Source: Spirosomataceae bacterium TFI 002 (GTDB taxonomy: Bacteria; Bacteroidota; Bacteroidia; Cytophagales; Spirosomataceae). Taken from it: a stretch of DNA of 64,000 nucleotides. Position 1 is the stretch's first letter. Each line of letters opens with the position of its first letter. The position numbers and the translations under genes are program-made. Location: assembly GCA_900230115.1 (NCBI GenBank), contig LT907983.1, positions 2,356,001 to 2,420,000 of the forward strand, in the 5' to 3' direction. Below the pieces are notes generated by a model. That model saw nothing but the letters and a program-made list of their open reading frames with translations, was not told the DNA's origin and searched no databases. Positions 26,959-35,697 of this stretch are shown here, piece after piece.

Positions 26959-28176
26959 ATGATTCTTAAGTTTAAGTCAATTCTAGTTGGCTTCACGTTA
27001 GTTTTCCTTTTTCAAGCATGCTCTACCAAAAAAGATTTGCCCGTAGGAACATGGCATGCAGAGGTACAAACCATTATTGGTCCACTTCCTTTCGAGTTGG
27101 AGATAAATAAAAACTTGGAAACATTTGTTATAAATGGCTCTGAGCGTCTCAAACTCGATACAACTTTTATTAGAAATGACTCATTGGTCATCCTAATGGA
27201 AATATTTGAAGCCGAAATTGTCACTGCTTTTGATGGAGATAACATGACAGGATCCTATACCAAAAAACTAGGAGACCTATCAGAGGTAGGAGCTGTTTTT
27301 AATGCAAAAAAAGGAACACACTCTAGGTTTGAAAGTGCTCCTGCTACACACAATGTAACCGGCAAATGGGAAGTAACATTTGTAGAAGATAGCACTAGCT
27401 CATATCCTGCAATTGGTGTTTTTGAACAAAAAGATGATAAAGTAAGCGGTACTTTCTTAACCGAAATGGGCGACTATCGCTACCTAGAAGGAAATATGGT
27501 GGGAGATAGTTTAATGTTATCTTGTTTTGATGGTACCCACGTTTTTTTGTTCAAGGCCTTAGTTATCGGAGACAAAATGACAGGAGGAAGGTTTTCTTAT
27601 AGTCTCGACTACTTTGAAACCTGGTCAGCCACTAAAAATGAAAATGCAACTTTGGGAAATCCTGAGGAGCTCACATTCCTTAAAGATGGGTTTGATAAAA
27701 TAGCGTTTGATTTCTCAAATACGAAAGGCGAAACAGTCTCTTTCCCTTCTGCAGAAACCGATGGTAAAGTTGTAATTCTACAGGTTTTAGGCTCATGGTG
27801 TCCCAATTGTATGGACGAAACCAAGTTTTTGACAAAATGGTACGAAAAACAGGATAAAGAAAAAGTGAAAGTAATTGGCCTCGCCTTTGAGAAGAGCCTA
27901 GATCCTACTTACGCCTATCCTAAAATCGACAAAATGGTTTCCCGTTTTAATGTCAACTATCCCGTTCTATTGGCCGGATTAAACGATAAAGACGAAGCAT
28001 TAAAATCCCTACCAATGCTTAATGCCATCATTAGTTTCCCAACTACTATTTTTATAGATAAAAAAGGGAAAGTAAGGAAAATACATACAGGATTTAGTGG
28101 GCCAGGTACAGGTATATACTACACAGAATTCATAGCCGATTTTGATCGCTTTATGGATAAGCTACTTGCTGAATGA
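26959..28176 (+). CDS. TlpA-like thioredoxin-domain lipoprotein
   Basis: The 405-residue product has a lipoprotein signal (FLFQAC, Cys near residue 20). Two successive beta-rich domains follow, each resembling the other (PVGTWHAEVQT and VTGKWEVTFVE openings). A C-terminal redoxin domain has the active site WCPNC and the cis-Pro region FPTTIFIDKKG. Envelope proteins of this type reduce or shuffle periplasmic disulfides. The ATG at 26959 is used; a TTG lies immediately before it. The stop overlaps the next gene as ATGA, so both genes should be cotranscribed. Confidence 0.85.
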   Translation: MILKFKSILVGFTLVFLFQACSTKKDLPVGTWHAEVQTIIGPLPFELEINKNLETFVINGSERLKLDTTFIRNDSLVILMEIFEAEIVTAFDGDNMTGSYTKKLGDLSEVGAVFNAKKGTHSRFESAPATHNVTGKWEVTFVEDSTSSYPAIGVFEQKDDKVSGTFLTEMGDYRYLEGNMVGDSLMLSCFDGTHVFLFKALVIGDKMTGGRFSYSLDYFETWSATKNENATLGNPEELTFLKDGFDKIAFDFSNTKGETVSFPSAETDGKVVILQVLGSWCPNCMDETKFLTKWYEKQDKEKVKVIGLAFEKSLDPTYAYPKIDKMVSRFNVNYPVLLAGLNDKDEALKSLPMLNAIISFPTTIFIDKKGKVRKIHTGFSGPGTGIYYTEFIADFDRFMDKLLAE

Positions 28177-29360
28177 CCACCAAAGAAAAGCTACTTCTCT
28201 TTATACTTGCCTGCGTAAACTTCACCCATATTGTGGACTTTATGATCCTGATGCCTCTGGGGCCAAACCTCATGAAGGTTTTTGACATAAGTCCTGCCCA
28301 GTTTGGCTATGTGGTATCTTCTTATGGTATTGCTGCTGGTATTTCAGGTTTTACATTGGCGTTTTTTGCGGATAGATTTGACAGAAAATCTGTTTTATTT
28401 ACGGCATACATTGGCTTCGTGATAGGAACATTTGCTTGTGCAATGTCGCCTACTTATGAAGTATTAATGGTTGCAAGAACGCTTACTGGTGTATTTGGCG
28501 GAATGATAGGCTCACAAGTGCTTTCTATCGTGGCGGATACATTTGGGTATGAAAGGCGTGCAACTGCAATGGGGATTATTATGACAGCTTTTTCAGTTGC
28601 TTCTGTCGTAGGAGTTCCTGGCGGCTTGTATTTGGCCAACCTTTACAACTGGCATGCTCCTTTCTTTTTAGTAGGAGCTTTGGGAATTGTTGTAATTCCA
28701 CTCATCTACTTTTTCGTGCCAAATGTAAATTCACATTTGCAAAAACACGTAAAAGGAAATCCATTCAAGGTTGTTTCTCAGATATTAAAAACCCCAAATC
28801 AATTATGGGCACTAGGGCTTTCAACAGTTATCATGTTAGGCCACTTTAGTATTATTCCCTTCATTGCTCCTTCATTGGTTGCAAATGCTGGATTTGCCGA
28901 AAGTGACATTTATCTCATCTATTTGGTGGGAGGCGTTTTAACAATTTTCTCAGCTCCAATAGTGGGCAAACTTGCAGACAAAAAAGGTAAGTATCCAATT
29001 TTTGTTGTTTTCGCTTTTCTTTCAATGTTGCCCATTTTCTTTATTACCAATCTAAGCCCAATGCCGCTTTATGTGATTTTGGTAATCTCTGGCTTCTTTT
29101 TTATTGCAACTAATGGAAGAATCATTCCTACTCAGGCGATGGTTTCCAGTGTTGTACAACCTCAACAAAGGGGAAGCTTTATGGCAATAAATTCTTCTGT
29201 ACAGTTAATGGCACAAGCGATTGCTACTAACATAGGTGGAGCCATCATCATAGAACGTGCAGATGGATATCTCGACAACTACGAGTATGTCGGTTATTAT
29301 GCGATGTTTATGATTTTCTTGGCTGTTTTTGTAGCCAAGCAAGTGAAGAGTATAGAGTAA
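28173..29360 (+). CDS. MFS transporter
   Basis: The 395-residue protein has about twelve hydrophobic segments, and the signature loop between TM2 and TM3 reads FFADRFDRKSVLF (the GxxxDRxGR type, with changes). The first helix contains FTHIVDFMILMPLGPNL, as in proton-driven drug or sugar efflux MFS carriers. The substrate is unknown. It overlaps the preceding thioredoxin-like lipoprotein gene by four bases, so an export function linked to it is possible but not supported otherwise. Confidence 0.88.
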   Translation: MTTKEKLLLFILACVNFTHIVDFMILMPLGPNLMKVFDISPAQFGYVVSSYGIAAGISGFTLAFFADRFDRKSVLFTAYIGFVIGTFACAMSPTYEVLMVARTLTGVFGGMIGSQVLSIVADTFGYERRATAMGIIMTAFSVASVVGVPGGLYLANLYNWHAPFFLVGALGIVVIPLIYFFVPNVNSHLQKHVKGNPFKVVSQILKTPNQLWALGLSTVIMLGHFSIIPFIAPSLVANAGFAESDIYLIYLVGGVLTIFSAPIVGKLADKKGKYPIFVVFAFLSMLPIFFITNLSPMPLYVILVISGFFFIATNGRIIPTQAMVSSVVQPQQRGSFMAINSSVQLMAQAIATNIGGAIIIERADGYLDNYEYVGYYAMFMIFLAVFVAKQVKSIE

Positions 29361-29377
29361 GAAAATTTACTTTTCTT

Positions 29378-30352
29378 TTACGCTTCTCTAGCCATTAAAA
29401 ATTCTCCAAATGACTTTAGTTCTTGCTTGCCATATGGTCCGCAGTTAAGATTCCAAATGTCTTCAAATCCTTTTTTAAAGTAAGACTGCATAAGCTCTTC
29501 AGCAAGTTCTCTAATTCCAAGTCCATTATAGATTGTCCTAACAGCTTTTACCTTTTCGTCCTTGTCAAAATCTTTTTTGGCAATCCATTCTCTCAATATA
29601 TCACCTTCGCTCGAACCTTCGGAAAGTTCCAAAGCTTTTATGAGCAACCATGTCTTTTTGTTTTCAATGATGTCTCCGCCAACTTGTTTTCCAACTTTGA
29701 CTTGATCCCCAAAAACATCCAAAATATCATCTTTCACCTGAAACCCAAGTCCAAAGTTGATCCCAATATCATAAAGCAAAGCCTGCTCTTTTTCATCTTG
29801 ACCTGCCATTAAGCCACCAAGCTCAAGAGCAAAACCAAGCAAAACTGATGTCTTGAGTTTGATCATTTCGAGATACTGCTCCGTTTCTACAATATCAATT
29901 GATTCAAAATTCATGTCAAACTGTTGTCCTTCACATACCTCAGCTGCAGTCCTATTGAACCGTTTGAATGCTTGTTTAAAGTATTGACCTTCTACTGAGC
30001 CCAGCAGCTCATATGCCGCTACAAGCATTACATCTCCAGAAAGGATTGCTGTATTTGCATTCCATTTTTCGTGTACAGTAGGTTCTCCTCTACGCAAGGG
30101 AGCATCATCCATGATGTCATCATGCAACAAAGTAAAGTTGTGAAACACCTCTACTGCCAATGCGGCTTTCAAAACATTTTCCCAGTCTTCCTTATACAGG
30201 TTATATGCCATGAGCGTAAGTGCTGGCCTCATTCTTTTGCCTCCCAATGACATAATGTATGAAATAGGCTGGTAGAGCTCCACTGGATTTTCTCCATAAT
30301 GTAGCTTTTCTACAGCTTCGGCAATGGCTTTTTGGTATTGATGTAACTTCAT
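29378..30352 (-). CDS. Polyprenyl diphosphate synthase
   Basis: This trans-prenyltransferase joins isopentenyl diphosphate to allylic diphosphates. Both Asp-rich motifs are present: DDIMD at residues 78-82 (followed by PLRRGEPTVH) and DDILD in FQVKDDILDVFGD. GGKRMRP near residue 37 is also present. The first motif DDxxD without an insertion, and a length of 324, fit geranylgeranyl or longer chain enzymes. The exact product length cannot be read reliably. It lies 19 bases after the amino-acid permease gene. Confidence 0.9.
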   Translation of the reverse strand: MKLHQYQKAIAEAVEKLHYGENPVELYQPISYIMSLGGKRMRPALTLMAYNLYKEDWENVLKAALAVEVFHNFTLLHDDIMDDAPLRRGEPTVHEKWNANTAILSGDVMLVAAYELLGSVEGQYFKQAFKRFNRTAAEVCEGQQFDMNFESIDIVETEQYLEMIKLKTSVLLGFALELGGLMAGQDEKEQALLYDIGINFGLGFQVKDDILDVFGDQVKVGKQVGGDIIENKKTWLLIKALELSEGSSEGDILREWIAKKDFDKDEKVKAVRTIYNGLGIRELAEELMQSYFKKGFEDIWNLNCGPYGKQELKSFGEFLMAREA

Positions 30353-30371
30353 TGAAATTAGGAACGAAATT

Positions 30372-31706
30372 TCACTTCGTTTGTTCTTGATTTTGCTTTT
30401 TCACAAGAAGAAAAAGTGGATAACTGATGGCTATAAATATAAGGGCAAAGCTACTACTTTCAAGGTCACCAATAACTGTTCCTACTAAAAATAAGGCGGA
30501 AATAATTAATAAAAACCAAGGCAAAAATGGATATAATGGCACCTTGAAAGGTCTATCTAGTTCAGGTTCAGTTTTTCGCAGCCTAATAAGGGATGCAAAA
30601 CCTAATGTATAGCTGAGTATAAAAAAGAAAGTTGCAATGTCACTTAGTTTTCCACTCAACTCTTTTCCTGCAATTAATAAAATAATTGAAAGCATAACAG
30701 TAAAGCTCAAAGCAAATGCAGGAGACCCTTTACTGTTCACTTGGGTTAGTTTTTTCCAAAACAAGCCATCCCTACTCATAGAAAAGATTACCCTAGGGGC
30801 AAACATGACCTGAGCATTTAATATTCCGAAAATCGAAATCATTAAGAATATGGTAAGGATTTTTCCCGCCTGTGCTCCAAACATCAGCTCAACAGCATCC
30901 GCAGCTGCAAGCTTAGATCCCACAAGTTGATCCATTGGGATAACATATAAAATCGCAGCATTGACTAGTAGGTAAATCACCAAAATGGCAAGGACGCCCA
31001 AGATCATTGACTTGGGAAGATTCTTCGTGGGATTCGTATTTTCTTCGGAAAAATAGGTGGCAGTATGCCAGCCATCAAAAGTGTAAAAAACAGCTAAAAA
31101 AGCACCAAGAAGCCCTGCAAAGAGACCATCTTTAGCAACATGCTCCATTTGAGCAGCCTCTCGTGTTTCTGCTCCATAGACAAAACAAAAAACTACAAAA
31201 AGTAAGAGCCCAACTGCCTTTATGATCGAAATTAATTCTTGTGATTTTCCACCAACTTTCGTCCCTAATAAATGAAGACCGAGTAAAAGTACGAGTATAA
31301 TTGTTGCAATAATTTGCAAACTAATATTGGCCGAAGGAAATAGCACATCGACATATTCGCTCCATGTATAAGCACCAAAACTTATTGCACTTACAGTACC
31401 CAGCCAGCTAGCAACTCCAGTAAAAAAACCAACAAAAGGCCCAAAAGCCCTTTTGGCATATACATACCATGCTCCTGCTTTTGGCATAGAAACAGCAAGT
31501 TCCACTGCACATAAAACTCCTAATAAAGCGTATATTCCTACAGCTAGCCATACACCCATTATCAACCACGGATTTCCTAAATATTCTGCCACAGGACCGG
31601 GCTTTCGAAGAATTCCTGTGCCTATAGTACCTCCTATTGTTACCGCAATTCCAAAGCCTATGCCTAGGAGTTTTAATAATTCGTTGGGTTGTTTTTCAGT
31701 AGCCAA
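30372..31706 (-). CDS. APC-family amino acid permease
   Basis: The 444-residue inner-membrane carrier has about twelve hydrophobic segments. It has the APC opening GIAVTIGGTIGTGILRKPG, whose glycine-rich unwound helix binds the amino acid backbone, and a consensus loop near AWYVYAKRAFGPFVGFFTG. It is a LAT/YfnA-like member. The start is placed at a TTG (31706, reading ATEKQPNELLKLLG). The open frame extends to 31886, but that extension overlaps the crcB gene on the other strand and lacks membrane character. Confidence 0.85.
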   Translation of the reverse strand: MATEKQPNELLKLLGIGFGIAVTIGGTIGTGILRKPGPVAEYLGNPWLIMGVWLAVGIYALLGVLCAVELAVSMPKAGAWYVYAKRAFGPFVGFFTGVASWLGTVSAISFGAYTWSEYVDVLFPSANISLQIIATIILVLLLGLHLLGTKVGGKSQELISIIKAVGLLLFVVFCFVYGAETREAAQMEHVAKDGLFAGLLGAFLAVFYTFDGWHTATYFSEENTNPTKNLPKSMILGVLAILVIYLLVNAAILYVIPMDQLVGSKLAAADAVELMFGAQAGKILTIFLMISIFGILNAQVMFAPRVIFSMSRDGLFWKKLTQVNSKGSPAFALSFTVMLSIILLIAGKELSGKLSDIATFFFILSYTLGFASLIRLRKTEPELDRPFKVPLYPFLPWFLLIISALFLVGTVIGDLESSSFALIFIAISYPLFLLVKKQNQEQTK

Positions 31707-31774
31707 AATGGTTTCAAGTATATTTGGGACAATAACACAAAATTTGCGGCATAAAACTAGCGAAGAAAAAACAA

Positions 31775-32125
31775 ATGAAAACTCTACTATTGGTATTTGT
31801 AGGTGGTGGTGCGGGAAGTATGCTCCGATATGCCATATCCAAGTGGTTAAATGGCGGGGTTTTTCCAGTCGGAACACTTTTAGCAAACTTGTTAGCTAGC
31901 TTGCTTTTGGGGTACATTTCTGGCAAGATGCTAGAGGCTAGTCACCCAGTTAAAGCTCTTTTAGCAATTGGCTTTTGTGGGGGCTTTAGCACTTTTTCAA
32001 CTTTTAGCAAAGAAAGTTTCGAGCTAATACAAAACGGTTTTTATTCGCAAGCAGCCTTACACACTATCCTCAACTTTGGTCTATGTTTGGCAGGAATCGG
32101 CCTAGGTTTATATTTGGCCAAATAA
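31775..32125 (+). CDS. crcB: Fluoride exporter CrcB/Fluc
   Basis: The 116-residue protein has four hydrophobic helices and the Fluc signatures GGGAGSMLRYAISKW and GFCGGFSTFSTFSKES, the Phe-box that lines the fluoride pore. It functions as an antiparallel dual-topology dimer. No fluoride riboswitch consensus was found in the 68-base gap upstream. A terminator on the opposite strand begins right at its stop codon, which points to a convergent transcript. Confidence 0.95.
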   Translation: MKTLLLVFVGGGAGSMLRYAISKWLNGGVFPVGTLLANLLASLLLGYISGKMLEASHPVKALLAIGFCGGFSTFSTFSKESFELIQNGFYSQAALHTILNFGLCLAGIGLGLYLAK

Positions 32126-32155
32126 AAAACCCTAAAAGCTTTTACGCTCTCAGGG
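32124..32155 (-). terminator. Minus-strand terminator with no known gene upstream
   Basis: On the minus strand CCCTGAGAGC pairs with GCTTTTAGGG (two G-U pairs) around a six-base loop, followed by six T. On the plus strand the stem has mismatches and no T-run, so the minus strand is meant. No protein gene precedes it on that strand; see the predicted divergent promoter at 32238. Confidence 0.6.
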
Positions 32156-32237
32156 TCACTTGATTCATCATAGGTTATTATTGTCTTGTATTTTCTTAAT
32201 TTCAGTTGGGGATTCAGTAGGTTAACTTCCTGTTGTG

Positions 32238-32245
32238 CAAATTTA
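32238..32245 (-). promoter_or_regulatory. Predicted minus-strand -7 promoter element
   Basis: TAAATTTG on the minus strand lies in the left arm of the inverted repeat. A TTG 21 bases upstream fits the -33 position. Transcription would run left to the terminator at 32124, giving about 105 bases of RNA. Confidence 0.4.
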
Positions 32246-32280
32246 TGCAATTTTAATTCAAGTTTGCAAGATATATTGCA

Positions 32281-32288
32281 TAAATTTG
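32281..32288 (+). promoter_or_regulatory. Predicted -7 promoter element of the DeoR gene
   Basis: TAAATTTG lies in the right arm of the inverted repeat, 16 bases before the ATG at 32305, implying a very short leader. Binding of a regulator to the repeat would block it. Confidence 0.45.
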
Positions 32289-32304
32289 CATACAAGTTTT
32301 AGAT

Positions 32305-33057
32305 ATGCTCAAAGAAGAACGCCAAAAACTCATATTAGACAGACTCAACTCATCCAAGAAAGTAAACTTTGGAGAGCTTGAGAAGATATTAAATGTCTCT
32401 TATGATAGTATACGAAGAGATGTAATAGAATTGGAGGACAAAGGACTTCTTAAAAAAGTACATGGAGGCATAGTAGCAAACTCATACTATAAAGGAATCA
32501 GTGAATCTGCAGGGAAGTTTCAAGGCAGCGATGAGCTAGGCATTATTGTCAAAAAGGCAATTAAACTCTTCGAAAACAATCAATTAGTTTTAATGGATGG
32601 TGGCAGCACCAACTTCCATATAGCTAGTCAGCTTCCTAAAAACATCTCTACTACGATTATAACTAATAGCCCTCCGCTTGCAGTTGCACTAAATCAGCAC
32701 TCCAACCTTGAGGTGATTCTACTAGGAGGACAATACTTTAAAAAGTATCAGATTTCTCTTGGGACTGCAGTAATGGATCAGCTTAATAATTTCAAGCCCG
32801 ATTTATACTTTATGGGCGTTAATGGAATTCACATAGATAATGGCCTCACTGTAAGAAACTATGAAGAGACCATGCAAAAGAAAAAAATGATGTCTATTTC
32901 TAAAAATGTAGTAGCATGTACCATTGAAGAAAAGATCAATCATTCGGAAAACTTTAAGATTTGTAATGTGGATGAGATTGACGTTTTAGTTACAAACCTG
33001 AGTGCAAAGCATAAACTATTAAGTGATTTTGAATCACTTACCCTAAGTATTATATAA
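32305..33057 (+). CDS. DeoR/GlpR-family transcriptional regulator
   Basis: The 250-residue regulator has an N-terminal winged helix-turn-helix (KVNFGELEKILNVSYDSIRRDVIELEDKGLLKKVHGG, spanning about residues 18-55). A C-terminal sugar-phosphate-sensing domain follows, with LMDGGSTNFHIASQL and VILLGGQYFKKYQ. Members normally repress sugar or sugar-alcohol catabolic operons and respond to a phosphorylated intermediate. No sugar operon is adjacent here. The target may be its own promoter, since a 14-bp inverted repeat covers the -7 region. It ends at a terminator before the convergent receptor gene. Confidence 0.88.
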   Translation: MLKEERQKLILDRLNSSKKVNFGELEKILNVSYDSIRRDVIELEDKGLLKKVHGGIVANSYYKGISESAGKFQGSDELGIIVKKAIKLFENNQLVLMDGGSTNFHIASQLPKNISTTIITNSPPLAVALNQHSNLEVILLGGQYFKKYQISLGTAVMDQLNNFKPDLYFMGVNGIHIDNGLTVRNYEETMQKKKMMSISKNVVACTIEEKINHSENFKICNVDEIDVLVTNLSAKHKLLSDFESLTLSII

Positions 33058-33083
33058 ACCCTTTTATAAACCCCAGACGAATA

Positions 33084-33123
33084 GGAATGAGCATGGACTT
33101 TACTGACCATGCTCTTCCTTTTA
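33084..33123 (+). terminator. Terminator after the DeoR gene
   Basis: GAGCATGG pairs with CCATGCTC around a ten-base loop, with flanking GGAA/TTCC pairing, followed by TTTTATT. It also faces the end of the convergent receptor gene. Confidence 0.7.
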
Positions 33124-35343
33124 TTAAAACCTTATTTTTAACGCTGCCAAAAAGTTAATTCCTGCTTGAGGATAAACAAAATTCTCAGTTATTGTTCCTT
33201 CATAATTGTAGCTGTAAGTATACCCATTAGGCTCATACTGAACATTGAAAAGGTTATTCACCAATAAGCTCAATGATGTTTTTTTGAAACCACGACTTTT
33301 GAATTCATAAATTACATTGAGATTATTAACAAAAAATGCATCAAGCGAGCGGGCGTCATTTGAGGTATTGTCGAGATACTGCTTGCCAACATACTTAGGC
33401 AATATTGAAAACTCAAGTCCAGAAACTGGCAAGAAGCTAATCACTCCTCCAGCAATTAAGTCTGGTGAAAAAGAAATTGCAGTATTCTCAAATTGGTTTA
33501 CAATATTAGGACTACTGTCATAGCTAACTATTGTTTCCTCAAAATTCACGATCTTGTTTGCACTGATTGTCCCATTTGCGGCAATTTTCCACATTTTACC
33601 TAAGTTTTTGCCGTATTGCAACTCAAGTCCAGTACGAAAACTTTTTGGAACATTTACTCTTATTGCCTCTCCTACATCATTTACATTACCAGTTAATACT
33701 AGTTGGTTTTTGTAGTTCATGTGAAAGAAGTTAGCCTCAAATAACTGGTCTTTTTCCATAAACCTAAAGCCCAACTCAAGATCTTGTAAGTTCTCGTGCT
33801 GCGGTGGGTTTGCCACATTATCCACAAAGTCTTGTCTACTAGGTTCTTTATTACCTACAGCGAATGAACCATAAAGTGACGATTTAGCACTGAAATCATA
33901 ATTTAGGCCAACTTTAGGGTTAAAAAATGTGAAGTTGGTACTCACATCAGTATTTGCTCGAGTATCAATAGTTCCGTTTATGTCCAATGAAACCGCTCTA
34001 ACCTGCAGGTCTATAAATGAATTAAACTTTGAATTAAATTGGTAAATAGACTTGGCATAAACGTTAAAGTCATTTTTCACTCCCACATTTTCATACCACC
34101 GATGATCCTTGGCACCTTCTGGAGTGAACTGTGACCACACTACCTCTCCAAAATGTTCGCCCTCATACCTACTCATAGCTCCTCCAATGGTAACATTAAC
34201 TTTAGTTTTGGGGTCATACTCCAAAGACCAAACACCTCCATAAAAATGATTATCCAGCCACTTTCTCCTTACAAGATCAGTTTCGCTTATCGTTTCAGAG
34301 CCAATGATAATGTCTTCTAAACCGTAATCTGAATATGATTCACCATCTTTAAATTGCTCATAATAACCTCTTCCGTATGTATAATGTAGTGTTGGATTAA
34401 GTCTCCAATGGTCTCCTAGCTTGAAAGAAGTGATAAGTTGATAATGGTCTTGCTGGTAATTGTCAACCTCATTTTCGTAGTCGTACCAGTTGAATTTTCT
34501 ACCAGCAGCCAACATTCTGCTTTTGAACTTATCATCTATATAATTACGATCTACAAAAGACTGAATTCCAGCCTGGTCACCATTCGCGAGGCTTTCAGGG
34601 ACTCCATACCACGATTGGTAAGTACGCTCTTGTCCAGAGAAAACATTCAGCCTTACGAAGTTATCGTTTTTATAATACCCACCCGAAAGGTAGAATGATT
34701 TCAAATCTGAAGAGGCTCTTTCAACCCAGCCGTCAGAAGTAATTTTGGACAGGCGTGCATCTATTACAAAGTGGTTTTCCATGAGACCAGTACTAGCCAT
34801 AACGTTGGTTTTGAAAGTATTAAAACTACCGTATGAAGTGTTGATTTCTCCGTATGCCTCAGGTTCGTACTGTAGTGTGTTCACATTTATACTCGCTCCA
34901 AAAGCTCCTGCACCATTTGTGCTAGTCCCTACTCCCCTTTGAATTTGAATACTAGCTACCGAAGATGCAATGTCAGGCATATTAACCCAAAAAACTCCTT
35001 GCGACTCGCTGTCATTAAATGGAACCCCATTCAAAGTCACGTTAATTCGTGTAGGGTCTGTTCCTCGAATTCGGATCCCAGTGTAACCAACACCAGCCCC
35101 AGCATCGCTTGTCACTACCACTGAAGGAGTTTGATTGAGTAAAAATGGAATATCTTGCCCTAAATTCTGTTTTTCAATGGTTTGTTTTCCAATGGTTGTA
35201 AATGCCATTCCCGATTTAACCGAAGCCCGTGTTGCATTTACAACAACTTCATTTAATGCTTGAATTTTGGTAGTGTCTTCTTGTGCAATAGCAGAAATGC
35301 TTAGAAGTAAGAACGCCGAAGCGATAAAAGTAAAACGTCGCAT
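33124..35343 (-). CDS. TonB-dependent outer-membrane receptor, predicted thiamine transporter
   Basis: The 739-residue receptor has a signal peptide (MRRFTFIASAFLLLSISAIAQ), then a plug domain with GIRIRGTDPTRINVTLNGVPFNDSESQG and VQRGVG-like QIQRGVGTSTNGAGAFG, and a 22-strand barrel ending in a C-terminal Phe. It has no CarboxypepD_reg-type domain, unlike SusC proteins. A TPP riboswitch in its leader strongly suggests that it imports thiamine or a thiamine precursor across the outer membrane with TonB energy. The start at 35343 is preferred over an ATG ten codons upstream (35373). No inner-membrane partner (PnuT or similar) is adjacent. Confidence 0.9.
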   Translation of the reverse strand: MRRFTFIASAFLLLSISAIAQEDTTKIQALNEVVVNATRASVKSGMAFTTIGKQTIEKQNLGQDIPFLLNQTPSVVVTSDAGAGVGYTGIRIRGTDPTRINVTLNGVPFNDSESQGVFWVNMPDIASSVASIQIQRGVGTSTNGAGAFGASINVNTLQYEPEAYGEINTSYGSFNTFKTNVMASTGLMENHFVIDARLSKITSDGWVERASSDLKSFYLSGGYYKNDNFVRLNVFSGQERTYQSWYGVPESLANGDQAGIQSFVDRNYIDDKFKSRMLAAGRKFNWYDYENEVDNYQQDHYQLITSFKLGDHWRLNPTLHYTYGRGYYEQFKDGESYSDYGLEDIIIGSETISETDLVRRKWLDNHFYGGVWSLEYDPKTKVNVTIGGAMSRYEGEHFGEVVWSQFTPEGAKDHRWYENVGVKNDFNVYAKSIYQFNSKFNSFIDLQVRAVSLDINGTIDTRANTDVSTNFTFFNPKVGLNYDFSAKSSLYGSFAVGNKEPSRQDFVDNVANPPQHENLQDLELGFRFMEKDQLFEANFFHMNYKNQLVLTGNVNDVGEAIRVNVPKSFRTGLELQYGKNLGKMWKIAANGTISANKIVNFEETIVSYDSSPNIVNQFENTAISFSPDLIAGGVISFLPVSGLEFSILPKYVGKQYLDNTSNDARSLDAFFVNNLNVIYEFKSRGFKKTSLSLLVNNLFNVQYEPNGYTYSYNYEGTITENFVYPQAGINFLAALKIRF

Positions 35344-35458
35344 AAGGCGACAATCGAAACAAAAATTGCTCATAATAATGTTTTAAATACTATTAAAAAG
35401 CAGATAAAGGAGTCAAATCAGCTTGTGATTTAACGTTTGATAAAAATTGAATTCCACT

Positions 35459-35488
35459 GAGAAAGCGTTGCTAGCATTTCTTTCTCAT
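35459..35488 (-). promoter_or_regulatory. Candidate expression-platform hairpin of the TPP riboswitch
   Basis: On the minus strand TGAGAAAG pairs perfectly with CTTTCTCA around a 14-base loop. The first half is also the 3' strand of aptamer stem P1, so the two structures exclude each other. A weaker AAATCA/TGATTT hairpin follows. Whether this works through termination or translation is not clear; the T-run after the hairpin is poor. Confidence 0.5.
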
Positions 35489-35571
35489 AATCCCTTCGCC
35501 GGTACTAACCGTATCAGGTTCAATGGGTATGATCTCAGCCCTATGTATTCAGGCACCCCTTTCGTGAGATA
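35481..35571 (-). promoter_or_regulatory. TPP (THI-box) riboswitch
   Basis: On the minus strand the leader contains the conserved parts of the thiamine diphosphate aptamer in order: GGGGTGCC, GGCTGAGATCATACCC, TGAACCTGAT and GGTTAGTACCGGCGAAGGGA. The closing stem P1 is formed by TCTCAC and ATGAGA. It lies between a TAnnTTTG promoter (35578) and the TonB receptor gene, starting 138 bases before its ATG. High TPP should lower receptor expression. Confidence 0.95.
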
Positions 35572-35577
35572 ACAGTG

Positions 35578-35585
35578 CAAAGGTA
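35578..35585 (-). promoter_or_regulatory. Predicted -7 promoter element of the TonB receptor gene
   Basis: TACCTTTG on the minus strand matches TAnnTTTG, with a TTG about 22 bases upstream. The predicted transcription start falls just at the first stem of the TPP riboswitch. Confidence 0.65.
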
Positions 35586-35697
35586 AGTGAGTATCTGCCA
35601 AATGGTGCAACATTTTTCCAAAAAATCCGTATTCCTTATTGAGATTCTATATTTATTGGTAAATTTCCACCACGAGTTGTTTTCGATGATACAATAC

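Larger units (their letters stand above)
32236..32290. repeat. 14-bp perfect inverted repeat, candidate DeoR operator
   Basis: TGCAAATTTATGCA at 32236-32249 is repeated as its exact reverse complement at 32277-32290, with 27 bases between. Each arm also contains a -7 element (TAAATTTG), one on each strand. The right arm ends 15 bases before the DeoR-family gene. Confidence 0.6.

Noticed and set aside
29378-31706. Isoprenoid operon of polyprenyl synthase with a permease
   Set aside because: The permease is of the amino acid type; the close spacing alone does not show a common pathway.
31707-31774. Fluoride riboswitch before crcB
   Set aside because: The short gap lacks the conserved crcB-motif pseudoknot sequences.
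32041-32295. Minus-strand 84-codon frame covering the DeoR upstream region
   Set aside because: It overlaps crcB antisense and the inverted repeat and terminator; its composition is that of a chance frame.
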